A stretch of 64,000 nt of DNA from Candidatus Gastranaerophilales bacterium (GTDB lineage Bacteria > Cyanobacteriota > Vampirovibrionia > Gastranaerophilales > Gastranaerophilaceae): assembly GCA_947625305.1 (NCBI GenBank), contig CANQNW010000003.1:62001-126000 (forward strand), given 5' to 3'. The stretch's first letter is position 1. Every line of letters starts with the position of its first letter. Both the position numbers and the translations under genes were made by a program. Under the pieces are notes generated by a model, which saw only the letters and a program-made list of their open reading frames with translations, was not told the DNA's origin and searched no databases. Shown in pieces: positions 18,772 to 27,377 of the stretch.

Positions 18772-19407
18772 ATGGAATTATTATTACATTCAATTCAAAT
18801 GGACTGGCCGGTACTTCTGCCGATACTTTTATGTTCAATCTTAACTGTTGCCGTAGCTATTAACAGGTTCAGCTTTTATAACAAAAACAAAAGAGATGTT
18901 GTAAAATTTATAAGAGCTTTAAAATCAGAATTGGTTAATAACAGACTTGAGGCAGCTAAAAATTTAAGTATTCAATTAGGCGGTGTTATCGGGGAAGTAG
19001 CTGAAGAAGCAGTAAGAATATTTTCAGAACAAAAACAAGGGTTTTCCCGTTCTTTTGATATTTCAGCTAATTTAGCAACAAGAAAATTGGAAAAATATTT
19101 AACTATTTTAGGTACGGTAGGCGGTGTTTGCCCGTTCTTAGGTTTATTCGGTACGGTTGTAAGAATACTTTATACCTTCCAAGATTTAGCATCACAAGGT
19201 AATCAATCTGCAGCGGTTGCTATGGGTATAGGTTCAGCTTTGATTGCTACCGCATTCGGGTTAGGCGTTGCTATCGTTGCGGTTGTTTTATATAACCTTT
19301 TTCAATCTACAGTTAAAAGATATGAAGACGATTTTCAGCTTATTAAATTGTTATTCTTAAGCTTTACGGATTCGGAAGAAAAAGTTCAGTCAAAAGCATT
19401 TGTATAG
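18772..19407 (+). CDS. exbB: ExbB/TolQ proton-channel subunit
   Basis: Inner-membrane motor subunit of 211 residues that works with ExbD to energise TonB. Three membrane segments are visible (about 13-30, 115-140 and 160-190). The conserved stretch LEKYLTILGTVGGVCPFLGLFGTVVRI and the third helix IGSALIATAFGLGVAIVAVVLYN are typical of MotA/TolQ/ExbB. It sits between tonB and two exbD genes with 9-33 bp gaps, so the four are one operon. Confidence 0.9.
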   Translation: MELLLHSIQMDWPVLLPILLCSILTVAVAINRFSFYNKNKRDVVKFIRALKSELVNNRLEAAKNLSIQLGGVIGEVAEEAVRIFSEQKQGFSRSFDISANLATRKLEKYLTILGTVGGVCPFLGLFGTVVRILYTFQDLASQGNQSAAVAMGIGSALIATAFGLGVAIVAVVLYNLFQSTVKRYEDDFQLIKLLFLSFTDSEEKVQSKAFV

Positions 19408-19416
19408 GATTTTAAA

Positions 19417-19911
19417 ATGGCATTTTCAAGTTCAGATAATAAAAAAGGTTTATTTACCGAAATTAATATTACTCCTTTAACCGATATCTTTTTGGTATTG
19501 CTTATCATAATGATGGTTATAGCTCCTTCTTTTCAATCGGTTGATAATAATATTAATATCCCTGAAATAAATTCAGGTATTTCAATAGAACAAAAAAATG
19601 CGGAAATTGCCGTAACCAAGTCAGGTCAATATTATCTTAACGGAAGGGCAATTTCATCTGATAATCTGGTTACGGAATTAACCAATTTAAAACCGACTTT
19701 AGAAAAGCCTGAAGTAGTTGTTAAGGCTGATACTTTAACAAAGAGCAGTGAAATTCAAAAAATTATGAAAGCTGCTCAGGAAGCTGAATTTGCTAAACTT
19801 GTTTTAGCAGGTGAACCTTTAACGAAAAAAGAACAAAAAAAGCTTGAAAATACTTATAAACCTAAAGTAAAGGCTCAAAATAAACCTCAGGATTACAACT
19901 GGGATGAGTAA
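19417..19911 (+). CDS. exbD: ExbD/TolR family protein, first copy
   Basis: Bitopic partner of ExbB, 164 residues. The N-terminus has FTEINITPLTDIFLVLLIIMMVIAPSF, in which the aspartate in PLTD is the proton-carrying residue of the family. The periplasmic domain ends in an unusual lysine-rich tail (TKKEQKKLENTYKPKVKAQNK) not shared by the second copy. The first 30 codons are nearly identical in DNA to those of the next gene, indicating recent duplication or gene conversion there. Confidence 0.9.
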   Translation: MAFSSSDNKKGLFTEINITPLTDIFLVLLIIMMVIAPSFQSVDNNINIPEINSGISIEQKNAEIAVTKSGQYYLNGRAISSDNLVTELTNLKPTLEKPEVVVKADTLTKSSEIQKIMKAAQEAEFAKLVLAGEPLTKKEQKKLENTYKPKVKAQNKPQDYNWDE

Positions 19912-19922
19912 GGAATTTAAAA

Positions 19923-20312
19923 ATGGCATCACAAAGAAAAACTTTTAACGAAATTAATATTACTCCTTTAACCGATATCTTTTTGGTACTTCTTATTATA
20001 ATGATGGTTATAGCCCCCTTGCTTGACCAGCAGGGTTTAAATCTTGCCGTTCCTAATATGATTGAAGTTCAAGATGAAATTAAAGATTCCAAACTTATTA
20101 AAGTTGTTGTAACTAATGATAATAAATATATGTTAAATGATGTTGAAATCCCTGTTAATGACCTTTCAAACATGGTAAAAGACGAGGCAGTGCAAAATCC
20201 TGACGGGTTATTAATTATTACTCAGCCTGATGCTACTCACGGGGCTGTTGTTAAATTGATGGATGAGGCAAGAAATTCAGGTGTTACCAATATTTCCATC
20301 ACCGAATATTAA
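19923..20312 (+). CDS. exbD: ExbD/TolR family protein, second copy
   Basis: Second ExbD paralog, 129 residues, a normal length for the family. It repeats FNEINITPLTDIFLVLLIIMMVIAPLL at the N-terminus and has a standard periplasmic domain ending VVKLMDEARNSGVTNISITEY. Two ExbD proteins with one ExbB suggest a hetero-dimeric ExbD motor, as in some other bacteria. Its stop codon overlaps the stop of the convergent gene at 20309. Confidence 0.9.
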   Translation: MASQRKTFNEINITPLTDIFLVLLIIMMVIAPLLDQQGLNLAVPNMIEVQDEIKDSKLIKVVVTNDNKYMLNDVEIPVNDLSNMVKDEAVQNPDGLLIITQPDATHGAVVKLMDEARNSGVTNISITEY

Positions 20313-20983
20313 AGATTTAATTCTTTTTCGTAGTATTTAACAACCGCATAGGCATTTTTATCGTTGTCTTTTTTTGTTATTACTCCGTAATCATCGGTAT
20401 GTCCGTTATCACCATATTGATATATTTGACTAAATACAGTATATTTAAACCTGTCAATTTTTGCTTTTACTGCGGATTGTTTCGTTTGCTGATTGTCTTT
20501 CTTTTCTTGCAATTGGCTTGAATCAAATTGTATTATTGCCTCAGCTTTTTTACTTTTTCCGTTTTCTAACCTATGCATTATTGCTCTGTCAAATTCTTTA
20601 TAAAATTCGGATTTTCTTTTTTTTATTTTTGCTTCATCAGTACTGTAAAGATTATAAATATCGTTTTTATAATTTTTTTCCATTTTATTAAAATATTCAA
20701 AATCTTTTCCTGAAATCAGCGCAATCCTGTTTTTGCCAAATCTTCTGATTAAAATTCCGTTATAACCGTTATAATCTTCAAGGACATCTTTAAAAAATCT
20801 TCTTATTGCTTTTCTTTCTCCTCTTGAATATCCTGTTACATCGCTGGAATTTAAAATATCATTTATTTTATATGTGAAATTATCCAATTTCATTCTGTCT
20901 GCTGATAATTCAGGATTAGTTACAGATTTGATTTCTATTACTCTTCCAAAGTTTATAGCGCTATTTACAGATTGAACTCTCAA
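20309..20983 (-). CDS. Lineage-type protein with an N-terminal NFG leader, function unknown
   Basis: Protein of 224 residues, no signal peptide, no membrane segment. It begins MRVQSVNSAINFGRVIEI, a short leader ending in N-F-G that resembles the starts of the genes at 62127 and 62913, although the bodies differ. The body is charged and mostly helical (SRGERKAIRRFFKDVLEDYNGYNGILIRRFGKNRIALISGKDFEYF, then a lysine-rich stretch). I do not recognise a domain. It lies 3 bp downstream of ispF on the same strand and is probably in its operon. Confidence 0.7.
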   Translation of the reverse strand: MRVQSVNSAINFGRVIEIKSVTNPELSADRMKLDNFTYKINDILNSSDVTGYSRGERKAIRRFFKDVLEDYNGYNGILIRRFGKNRIALISGKDFEYFNKMEKNYKNDIYNLYSTDEAKIKKRKSEFYKEFDRAIMHRLENGKSKKAEAIIQFDSSQLQEKKDNQQTKQSAVKAKIDRFKYTVFSQIYQYGDNGHTDDYGVITKKDNDKNAYAVVKYYEKELNL

Positions 20984-20986
20984 TTT

Positions 20987-21466
20987 TTATTCCTTTATTA
21001 GTAAAACTGTTGAATACACTGCCACTGCTTGTTTTTCTCCGATAGAATCCATTTTTTCCATCGTTTTTGCTTTTATTGAAATTTTATTTTCTTCAATATT
21101 AAAAATTGAAGATAATTTTTTTTGCATTAATTTTATATAAGGTTTCATTTTGGGTTCTTCAATTATTATTGTATTATCCAAGTTATTTATTTTGTAACCG
21201 TTTTCTAAAATTATTTTATATGCTTCTTTTAGTAAAATTGTGCTGTCTATATCTTTATATTTAGGGTCATTATCAGGGAAATGCGTACCGATATCGCCAA
21301 GAGCCAAAGCTCCGAATAAAGCATCAATTATGGCATGGATTAAGGCATCGGCATCAGAGTGTCCCAAAAGTCCTTTTGTATGCGGGATTTCTACTCCGCC
21401 GAGAATTAATTTCCTGCCTGTAGCAAGTTTATGAATATCAAATCCCTGCCCTATTCTATACATCAT
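20987..21466 (-). CDS. ispF: 2-C-methyl-D-erythritol 2,4-cyclodiphosphate synthase
   Basis: MEP-pathway isoprenoid enzyme forming MEcPP. The 159-residue protein has the metal-binding D-x-H in GQGFDIHKL, GGVEIPHTKGLLGHSDADALIHAIIDALFGALALGDIGTHFPD, and the C-terminal TMEKMDSIGEKQAVAVY that binds the cytidine part. Length and motifs are normal. The 5' end overlaps the upstream HAD gene by 11 bp. The ATG one codon further in is an equally possible start. Confidence 0.95.
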   Translation of the reverse strand: MMYRIGQGFDIHKLATGRKLILGGVEIPHTKGLLGHSDADALIHAIIDALFGALALGDIGTHFPDNDPKYKDIDSTILLKEAYKIILENGYKINNLDNTIIIEEPKMKPYIKLMQKKLSSIFNIEENKISIKAKTMEKMDSIGEKQAVAVYSTVLLIKE

Positions 21467-22259
21467 TTATCTCCCATACAAATTTATTAATTGCTTTTAC
21501 AAAACCGTCATTTTGAACGGTATCTGTTATATAATCCGCTTCTGCTTTAATTTCATCGGTTCCGTTTGCCATGGCAACTCCTATCCCTGCAGTTTTTACC
21601 ATTTCAATATCGTTATTTTGATCGCCTATTGCCATTACTTCTTTTTCGGTAAAGCCGAGTTTCTTTGCCAAAAATTTTATGGCATTGCCTTTTGTTGCCT
21701 CTTTATTTGCTATTTCGCAGAAATAGTCAAAGGATTTAACTACATAAATTTGAGGATACTTTCTTCTTAATTCTTCTATAAAACTGTTTATAAAATTAAC
21801 ATCATATTTTATTGCAAGAAGTTTATTTAATTTAGAAAAATCAAGTTCATCAAAAGAATTTACCTTAAAATAATCAATCCCTTTATCGCCGATATAATCT
21901 TTTATATATTGATCGTCATCTTCAACATAGAGTGTATCTTCAATATAAACATTCAGATGAATATTTCTTTTTCTGCAATCAGTGATAATTTCACGGGCAA
22001 TATCAGGGTTTAAGTATTTAACATCAAGAATTTCGCCTTCATATGAATTAATTAGTCCGCCTTGATAGCAGATTAACGGGCATTTTATTCCTATTTTATC
22101 CGCAACGGACTTAGCGCTTCCGTATGTTCTTCCTGTTGCAATTGCAACATAAATTCCTTCTTTTATAAGATTTTGCATACACTCTTTTACTTTAGTGCTT
22201 ATACCGTTTTCGGGGGAATATATTGTTCCGTCTATATCAGTTACAACCATTTTAATCAT
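21456..22259 (-). CDS. Cof-type HAD-superfamily hydrolase
   Basis: Predicted sugar-phosphate or nucleotide phosphatase of 267 residues. HAD motif I is VVTDIDGTIYSP (nucleophile and acid D-x-D), motif II is IATGRTYGSA, a type IIB cap follows, and motifs III/IV are KGNAIKFLAKKLG and AIGDQNNDIEMVKTAGIGVAMANG. All catalytic positions are kept. The substrate cannot be read from sequence. It overlaps the Nudix gene by 4 bp and ispF by 11 bp, forming a three-gene coupled unit. Confidence 0.9.
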   Translation of the reverse strand: MIKMVVTDIDGTIYSPENGISTKVKECMQNLIKEGIYVAIATGRTYGSAKSVADKIGIKCPLICYQGGLINSYEGEILDVKYLNPDIAREIITDCRKRNIHLNVYIEDTLYVEDDDQYIKDYIGDKGIDYFKVNSFDELDFSKLNKLLAIKYDVNFINSFIEELRRKYPQIYVVKSFDYFCEIANKEATKGNAIKFLAKKLGFTEKEVMAIGDQNNDIEMVKTAGIGVAMANGTDEIKAEADYITDTVQNDGFVKAINKFVWEINDV

Positions 22260-22786
22260 AGTTTATATGCCTTCATAAGCGCTGATATGGTTTTGGAATC
22301 ATTTATTCTGCCGTCTTTTACCATTTTAAAGACTTCTTCTCTATCAATTGCAATATAGTCTAAAACTTCGCCCTCATCAAGATGTTGATGTGTTTGTGTT
22401 AAATCTGAAGCCTTAAAAAGATACAATTTTTCAGAGCAAAACCCCGGTGATGTCCAGATAAAACCTAATGGTTCCCAAGTGTTTGCAGTGTGTCCCGTTT
22501 CTTCTTCAAGCTCACGTTTTGCCGCATCAAGAATTTCTTCTTCTTCTTTATCTAATTTTCCTGCGGGCAGTTCATATAATACTTCTTTTGTCGGGTAGCG
22601 AAATTGTTTTACCATTAGTATTTTGCCGTCTTTTTCGCTTGCTATTACAACTCCGCCCTTGTGGTGTACAACTTCTCTTATTGTTTTATAACCGTTCGAT
22701 AATTCAACATTATCCCGAGTAATTATAAAAACTCTGCCGTTATAGATTTCTTCAGAATTTATGGTTTTCTCAAATAATTTTTCCAT
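22256..22786 (-). CDS. Nudix hydrolase, ADP-ribose pyrophosphatase-like
   Basis: Hydrolyses nucleoside diphosphates linked to another group, probably ADP-ribose. The 176-residue protein has the Nudix box as GKLDKEEEEILDAAKRELEEETG. The preceding KQFRYPTKEVLYELPAG and following WTSPGFCSEKLYLFKA are the features of the ADP-ribose pyrophosphatase subfamily. It is the first gene of the unit with the HAD phosphatase and ispF. Confidence 0.9.
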   Translation of the reverse strand: MEKLFEKTINSEEIYNGRVFIITRDNVELSNGYKTIREVVHHKGGVVIASEKDGKILMVKQFRYPTKEVLYELPAGKLDKEEEEILDAAKRELEEETGHTANTWEPLGFIWTSPGFCSEKLYLFKASDLTQTHQHLDEGEVLDYIAIDREEVFKMVKDGRINDSKTISALMKAYKL

Positions 22787-22832
22787 AAGTTAATTATAAT
22801 ATAAATTTGTCCTTTTATAATATAATTTAATT

Positions 22833-23558
22833 ATGAATGTAAAAAATGTAATAGGGTTTTGGGGATATCCTCATCCCGAGTTGATAAAAGAACATAAACA
22901 AAAATTCCCCAATGCGATTTGGGTGGATTTTGATATAGATTACGGGTTTGAAAAAACTGATATTCTGCCCGATTCATACTGCGCAATTATAAAAAATATT
23001 ATAAATTCGGCATTTCATTATAAAGATGAACTTCTTGTTATTTTAGCGCCTATCGGAAAAGATAAGTGTGACAGCGGGTGGTTCGCATATGAAATATTAA
23101 AAGATTTAGGGTTTAATATTATAAAAAGTATTTTTGAAGAGTCTTCTTACAGATGTGAAGTTAAAATTTCAACGTCAAACCTGCCTTTAAGGCAAAAAAT
23201 CGAACTTATAACAAAAAATATTTATGAGCCTCAAAATATTGATTTAACGCCATGTAAAGCAAATTTCGGATTTTGGGGTGTACCGCCTAATGACCTTTCA
23301 TTATTAGAGTTATTTCCAAATGAAACACATGTATACGGCTGGAGCAGATGTGTTGAGGCTATGACTCCTGCTGATATTGAACTTGAAATGTTTGTGGATA
23401 AGGATGTCCCGACTGTATTTTATTCGCAGTCATTCTGCTCAAAAGCCCAGCTTGCTAAATATTTAGCTGATAAATACAACGGGCTTTATATAGATATAGA
23501 TGATGTTGCGACAAATTCTACAAGAGCCAAAATAGAAGCATTTTTGAGGTTAAGATGA
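22833..23558 (+). CDS. Unrecognised protein with two GFWG repeats, coupled to an activase-like ATPase
   Basis: Protein of 241 residues without signal peptide or membrane segment. Two related blocks are visible: GFWGYPHPELI with FPNAIWVDFDIDYGF near the N-terminus, and GFWGVPPNDLSLLELFPNETHVYGW from about residue 148. This suggests an internal duplication. Five cysteines (DKCDSG, YRCEV, TPCKAN, SRCVEA, SFCSKA) could include metal or cluster ligands. The stop overlaps the start of the ATPase at 23555 by 4 bp, so the two are coupled. I know no named family for it. Confidence 0.75.
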   Translation: MNVKNVIGFWGYPHPELIKEHKQKFPNAIWVDFDIDYGFEKTDILPDSYCAIIKNIINSAFHYKDELLVILAPIGKDKCDSGWFAYEILKDLGFNIIKSIFEESSYRCEVKISTSNLPLRQKIELITKNIYEPQNIDLTPCKANFGFWGVPPNDLSLLELFPNETHVYGWSRCVEAMTPADIELEMFVDKDVPTVFYSQSFCSKAQLAKYLADKYNGLYIDIDDVATNSTRAKIEAFLRLR

Positions 23559-24256
23559 TTGTACTTGATGCGGGCACAACTTGGTCTAAAATAGTTGAAA
23601 GTGATAATGAAAATAAGATGAATAAGTTTTCCTCCAATCTTGTAAAATGCGAAAACGGTTTTAATTATTATGTTATCCCTTCAAGCAATTTAAAAGATAT
23701 TGATTTTAAATTTGATAAAGCAACGGGGCATATGTCAAAATCAATGCTGAACTCTGATAGCGACTATGAAAATGAGGTTATTGCCTTAATTGAAGGTTTC
23801 AGAAAAAAAGTAAATAATGACGGGCTTATCCTTGATATGGGAAGCAGAGATTCAAAATGGGCCTTGTATAAAAACGGCAAATTTAAAGACTTAGATTGGA
23901 ATAATTCCTGCTCAAGTTCAACCGGGGCAACCATTGAAATGCTTTTAAAATTCTATTCCGTAAATGCAAAAGATTTGGAATTTAATAATGAAAAATACAT
24001 AATAACCTGCGGTATATTCGGCTTAGAAAAAATAATGGATGATATAGCAAAAGGAAACGACGCAAAAACCGCCATTTCTAAATTCATCCACGGAATTGCT
24101 TTTAATGCCTGGAACTTTGCAAAAAAGCCCGATAAAATATATTTATCAGGCGGTTTTTGCGAAAATGAATGCTTTATAAAATCGCTTTCAAATTACTGCG
24201 AGGTTATTCCCATGGGCAGATTTTTGCTCTGCGAAGGACTTATAAAAATTTATTAA
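23555..24256 (+). CDS. BadF/BcrD-type ATPase, 2-hydroxyacyl-CoA dehydratase activase-like
   Basis: ASKHA-fold ATPase of 233 residues. The phosphate loops are VLDAGTTWSK at the N-terminus and LDMGSRDSKWAL in the middle. Two cysteine blocks, NSCSSSTGAT and ITCGIFG, fall where activases of the HgdC/BcrD family place the ligands of their shared [4Fe-4S] cluster. A C-terminal LSGGFCENECFIKSL matches the family's TGG motif. Known activases pass one electron to a 2-hydroxyacyl-CoA dehydratase, but no dehydratase subunits are nearby. The likely partner is the coupled upstream protein. Family is fairly sure, function is not. Confidence 0.75.
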   Translation: MIVLDAGTTWSKIVESDNENKMNKFSSNLVKCENGFNYYVIPSSNLKDIDFKFDKATGHMSKSMLNSDSDYENEVIALIEGFRKKVNNDGLILDMGSRDSKWALYKNGKFKDLDWNNSCSSSTGATIEMLLKFYSVNAKDLEFNNEKYIITCGIFGLEKIMDDIAKGNDAKTAISKFIHGIAFNAWNFAKKPDKIYLSGGFCENECFIKSLSNYCEVIPMGRFLLCEGLIKIY

Positions 24257-24274
24257 TGAGTTTCCAAAACAAAT

Positions 24275-24306
24275 AAAAAGAACTCCCAAAATTGGAAGTT
24301 CTTTTT
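24275..24306. terminator. Bidirectional terminator between the activase gene and rpsI
   Basis: A long stem, AAAAAGAACT-C-CCAA (24276-24289) pairing with TTGG-A-AGTTCTTTTT (24292-24305), has a short loop and A/T tails on both sides. It lies between convergent transcription units. Confidence 0.85.
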
Positions 24307-24325
24307 GAAATATATTTGAAAAATA

Positions 24326-24721
24326 TTAACGTTTTGAGAATTGAAATCTTTTTCTTGCTCTCTTGCGTCCGTATTTTTTACGTTCTTTAACTCTTGCATC
24401 ACGAGTTAATAAACCTTCAGCTTTTAATACTGATTTATATTCTTCGTTATATTTTAATAAAGCTCTTGAAATACCGTGTTTAATAGCGCCAGCTTGAGCA
24501 GTTACACCACCGCCTACCGTTTTAACTCTTACATCAAATTTTTCCTGATTATCAGTTAAAGCAAGCGGTTTATAAACCATCATTTCTAAAGCTGCACGAT
24601 TTCCAAAGTAATCAGCAAAAGTTTTTCCGTTAACAAAAACTCTGCCTTTACCTTTTACAAGTTTTACAACTGCAATAGCAGTTTTTCTTCTTCCGGTTGC
24701 CATAATTTCTTTATCTGCCAT
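24326..24721 (-). CDS. rpsI: 30S ribosomal protein S9
   Basis: Protein of 131 residues ending in the S9 tail LLTRDARVKERKKYGRKRARKRFQFSKR, whose C-terminal arginine reaches the ribosomal P site. The N-terminal part has GRRKTAIAVVKLVKGKGRVFVNGK and VKTVGGGVTAQAGAIKHGISRALL. It is the last gene of the ribosomal operon and abuts rplM (stop and start share one base). Confidence 0.97.
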   Translation of the reverse strand: MADKEIMATGRRKTAIAVVKLVKGKGRVFVNGKTFADYFGNRAALEMMVYKPLALTDNQEKFDVRVKTVGGGVTAQAGAIKHGISRALLKYNEEYKSVLKAEGLLTRDARVKERKKYGRKRARKRFQFSKR

Positions 24722-25161
24722 TATTTAGCCTCCGTTTCGTTATAAACAACAGGTTTTTGAGCAGCATGAGGATGCTCTGAGCCTGCATATACTTTTAATT
24801 TATTGAATTGTTCCTGTCCTAAAGTGTTGTGAGGCAACATACCTTTTATTGCTTTTTCAATAACTTTAGTTGAATCTTTTTCCATTAATTCCTTAAATGA
24901 TGCTGATTTTAATCCGCCCGGATAACCTGTGTGGTGATAATAAATTTTACCTGTTTCTTTTTTACCCGTTACGGTAATTTTATCCGCATTGATAATAATT
25001 ACAAAGTCACCTGTATCAACGTTAGGTGTGTATTGCGGTTTGTTCTTGCCTCTTAAAATATTTGCAGCTAATACTGCCAATCTGCCTAAAGTTTGACCTT
25101 CGGCATCAAGCAAATACCATTTCCTTTCTACTTCAAGAGGTTTAGCTGAATAAGTTTTCAT
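24721..25161 (-). CDS. rplM: 50S ribosomal protein L13
   Basis: Protein of 146 residues with the L13 blocks [64 protein letters not shown] and [34 protein letters not shown]. It overlaps truA by 4 bp upstream and touches rpsI downstream. The order truA-rplM-rpsI is common in Gram-positives and cyanobacteria-like operons. Confidence 0.97.
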   Translation of the reverse strand: MKTYSAKPLEVERKWYLLDAEGQTLGRLAVLAANILRGKNKPQYTPNVDTGDFVIIINADKITVTGKKETGKIYYHHTGYPGGLKSASFKELMEKDSTKVIEKAIKGMLPHNTLGQEQFNKLKVYAGSEHPHAAQKPVVYNETEAK

Positions 25162-25937
25162 AAGCTTTCTCCATTTATATCATTATATATTACTTTTACT
25201 AATGTTAAGCCCTCGGGGCTTATGGTCGAACCTGCTTTTGTTTTATCCTTCGAGTCTAAGATATCTTTAAGTGTTTCAGGGGCTAAAGATTTTCTTTGAA
25301 TCATCAGGAGAGTTCCGACGATCGATCTGATCATATTGTACAAAAACCTGTCTGCAATAAAGTCAATGTATATAAATTCGCCGTCTTTTACGGCATGCGC
25401 TTTATACATTTTGCATATTTTAGCCGGATTAGCTGTTTTTACTTTCTTAAATGAAGTAAAATCATGCTCACCTACCAGATATGAAAGTGCTTTATTCATA
25501 CTTTCAACATCCAAAGGATATTTGACTAATAAACAATTTTCGTCCCACGCACTTCGTTGAGTTCTGTTCACAATCGTATATCTGTAATGTCTTGCTTTAG
25601 CACTCTTTTGTGCGTGAAACGGCTTTTCTACTTTTATTAATTCTTTTACACTGATTGTTTTAGGTAAAATCCCGTTTAAAGAATTAACGAACTTACTCGG
25701 ATTTAGTTCAAACTCAGTATCAAAGTGGGCGGTCTGCCCTTTAGCATGAACACCGGCATCGGTTCTGCCTGAGAAAATTGTTTTGGTTTTTGTTTTTGTC
25801 AACGTACTGATTGCTTTTTCCACTTCCGTTTGTATTGTTTTAACGGATTTATTCGTGTTAGGCATGTTTTGCGGCTGCTTTTGGCTGCCCTGATAGTCTG
25901 TACCTATATACTCAATTGTTATTAAGTATCTTTGCAT
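25158..25937 (-). CDS. truA: tRNA pseudouridine(38-40) synthase
   Basis: Converts uridines 38-40 of the tRNA anticodon stem to pseudouridine. The 259-residue protein has the TruA active-site motif [18 protein letters not shown] with the catalytic aspartate. It also has [20 protein letters not shown] and the C-terminal [18 protein letters not shown]. Both ends overlap neighbours by 1-4 bp, so it is translated as part of the ribosomal operon. Confidence 0.95.
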   Translation of the reverse strand: MQRYLITIEYIGTDYQGSQKQPQNMPNTNKSVKTIQTEVEKAISTLTKTKTKTIFSGRTDAGVHAKGQTAHFDTEFELNPSKFVNSLNGILPKTISVKELIKVEKPFHAQKSAKARHYRYTIVNRTQRSAWDENCLLVKYPLDVESMNKALSYLVGEHDFTSFKKVKTANPAKICKMYKAHAVKDGEFIYIDFIADRFLYNMIRSIVGTLLMIQRKSLAPETLKDILDSKDKTKAGSTISPEGLTLVKVIYNDINGESL

Positions 25938-26365
25938 TATACTAACTGGATTAATGCCATTTCTACGCCGTCGCCGCGTCTTGGCGGTAAGTGAAATATT
26001 CTTGTATATCCGCCGTTTCTGCTTTCATATTGTTTGCCGATTTCAGAAAATAATTTCTTTAAAACAGTTTGAGGTATTAACTTTTTACCTTCTTGAAGGC
26101 TGTCAAATATTTCACCTGTTTTGCTGTCGACAAATTTTGATGTTTCAACATCAAATATGAACTTAGCAGCCTGTCTTCTTGCATGTAAATCGCCTCTTTT
26201 TGCGAGAGTTATTATTTCTTCGGCATAAGGTTTAAGTGCTTTTGCTTTTGAAATAGTTGTTTTGATTTCGCCATGTAAGAACAGTTCTGTTGCTAAAGAT
26301 CTCAACAAGGCATTTCTTTGGTCTTGCGGTCTTGAGAGTCTGTTTCTTGTGCATTGGTGTCTCAT
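25937..26365 (-). CDS. rplQ: 50S ribosomal protein L17
   Basis: Protein of 142 residues. The N-terminus RNRLSRPQDQRNALLRSLATELFLHGEIKTTISKAKALKPYAEEIITLAKRGD is the L17 core. The C-terminus ends GGYTRIFHLPPRRGDGVEMALIQLV, as usual. The internal stretch with FDVETSKFVDSKTGEIFDSLQEGK is an insertion relative to the shortest family members. It follows rpoA by 18 bp. Confidence 0.96.
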   Translation of the reverse strand: MRHQCTRNRLSRPQDQRNALLRSLATELFLHGEIKTTISKAKALKPYAEEIITLAKRGDLHARRQAAKFIFDVETSKFVDSKTGEIFDSLQEGKKLIPQTVLKKLFSEIGKQYESRNGGYTRIFHLPPRRGDGVEMALIQLV

Positions 26366-26383
26366 TTTTATTTATCCTTTTAA

Positions 26384-27358
26384 TTAAACTTCCTCAAGTT
26401 CAACACCTTCTGGGTTCGGTTGAAGTTCCAAACCTACTTGGTGTAATTTTTCTATTACTTCATCGGAAGATTTTTTACCGAAATTTTTAATATTCAATAA
26501 ATCATGTTCCGATTTTTTAAGCAGTTCAGCTAAAGAATTGATACTTGCTCTTTTTAAGCAGTTATATGCTCTTACGGACAATTCCAAATCTTCAATTGAA
26601 ATACTTGGTGCTTGTGCTTCCTCTTCAACTTCTTCTACTACCTGATGGCTTGGAAGAACAGCCGGCTGACCTGTTATTGAAGCTATTTGCATAAAGTGTT
26701 CAATTAATAAGTTAGCTGCCTGACTTAAAGCACTTGATACATCAATACTTCCGTTTGACCAGATTTCAAGTGTTAATTTATCATAGTCAACTACGTCGCC
26801 TACACGAGTATTTTCTACATTGTAGCTTACTCTCTTTATAGGCATGAATGATGCATCTATAGGTAATAAATCTATAGGAATATTACCTTTATTTTCTTTT
26901 AATACATCAACGGTTCTGTATCCTTTACCTGTTTCAACGGTAATATCAGCAGAAATGCTTCCGCCTTCCGAAATAGTACATATTAACCAGTCAGGATTTA
27001 CAACCTTAACACCTGCAGGCAATTGAAGGTCGCTTGCAAGTACAGGTCCGGGTCTATCAATATCCAATCTTAAATGCTGAGGATCTTTATCTTCTGTTTT
27101 TACCGTTAAACCTTTTAAGTTTAACATAATGTCTATTGCATCTTCAACAATTCCGGGGATTGAAGTATATTCGTGAGTAATACCTTCAATTCTGATTGAT
27201 GTAACAGCGGCACCTTCCAGTGATGATAATAATACTCTTCTTAAAGCATTACCGATTGTTGTACCAAAACCTTTTTCCAACGGTTCAACTACGAATTTAC
27301 CGTACTGTGAACCATCTGAAGATGTTGTTGTATTTATACATTTAATTTTTAATTCCAT
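26384..27358 (-). CDS. rpoA: RNA polymerase alpha subunit
   Basis: Alpha subunit of 324 residues, needed to assemble the core enzyme and to contact activators and UP elements. The N-terminal dimerisation domain shows GKFVVEPLEKGFGTTIGNALRRVLLSSLEGAAVTSIRIEG. The C-terminal helix-hairpin-helix domain shows SIEDLELSVRAYNCLKRASINSLAELLKKSEHDLLNIKNFGKKSSDEVIEKL. Length and both domains are normal. It lies between rpsD and rplQ, the standard order. Confidence 0.97.
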   Translation of the reverse strand: MELKIKCINTTTSSDGSQYGKFVVEPLEKGFGTTIGNALRRVLLSSLEGAAVTSIRIEGITHEYTSIPGIVEDAIDIMLNLKGLTVKTEDKDPQHLRLDIDRPGPVLASDLQLPAGVKVVNPDWLICTISEGGSISADITVETGKGYRTVDVLKENKGNIPIDLLPIDASFMPIKRVSYNVENTRVGDVVDYDKLTLEIWSNGSIDVSSALSQAANLLIEHFMQIASITGQPAVLPSHQVVEEVEEEAQAPSISIEDLELSVRAYNCLKRASINSLAELLKKSEHDLLNIKNFGKKSSDEVIEKLHQVGLELQPNPEGVELEEV

Positions 27359-27377
27359 TGTATTTTATCTCCTACAA

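Noticed and set aside
23555-24256. Annotation as a type III pantothenate kinase, because of the DAGTT start and size.
   Set aside because: The central cysteine-containing STGAT and ITCGIFG blocks and the GGF-x-EN motif fit the activase family better.
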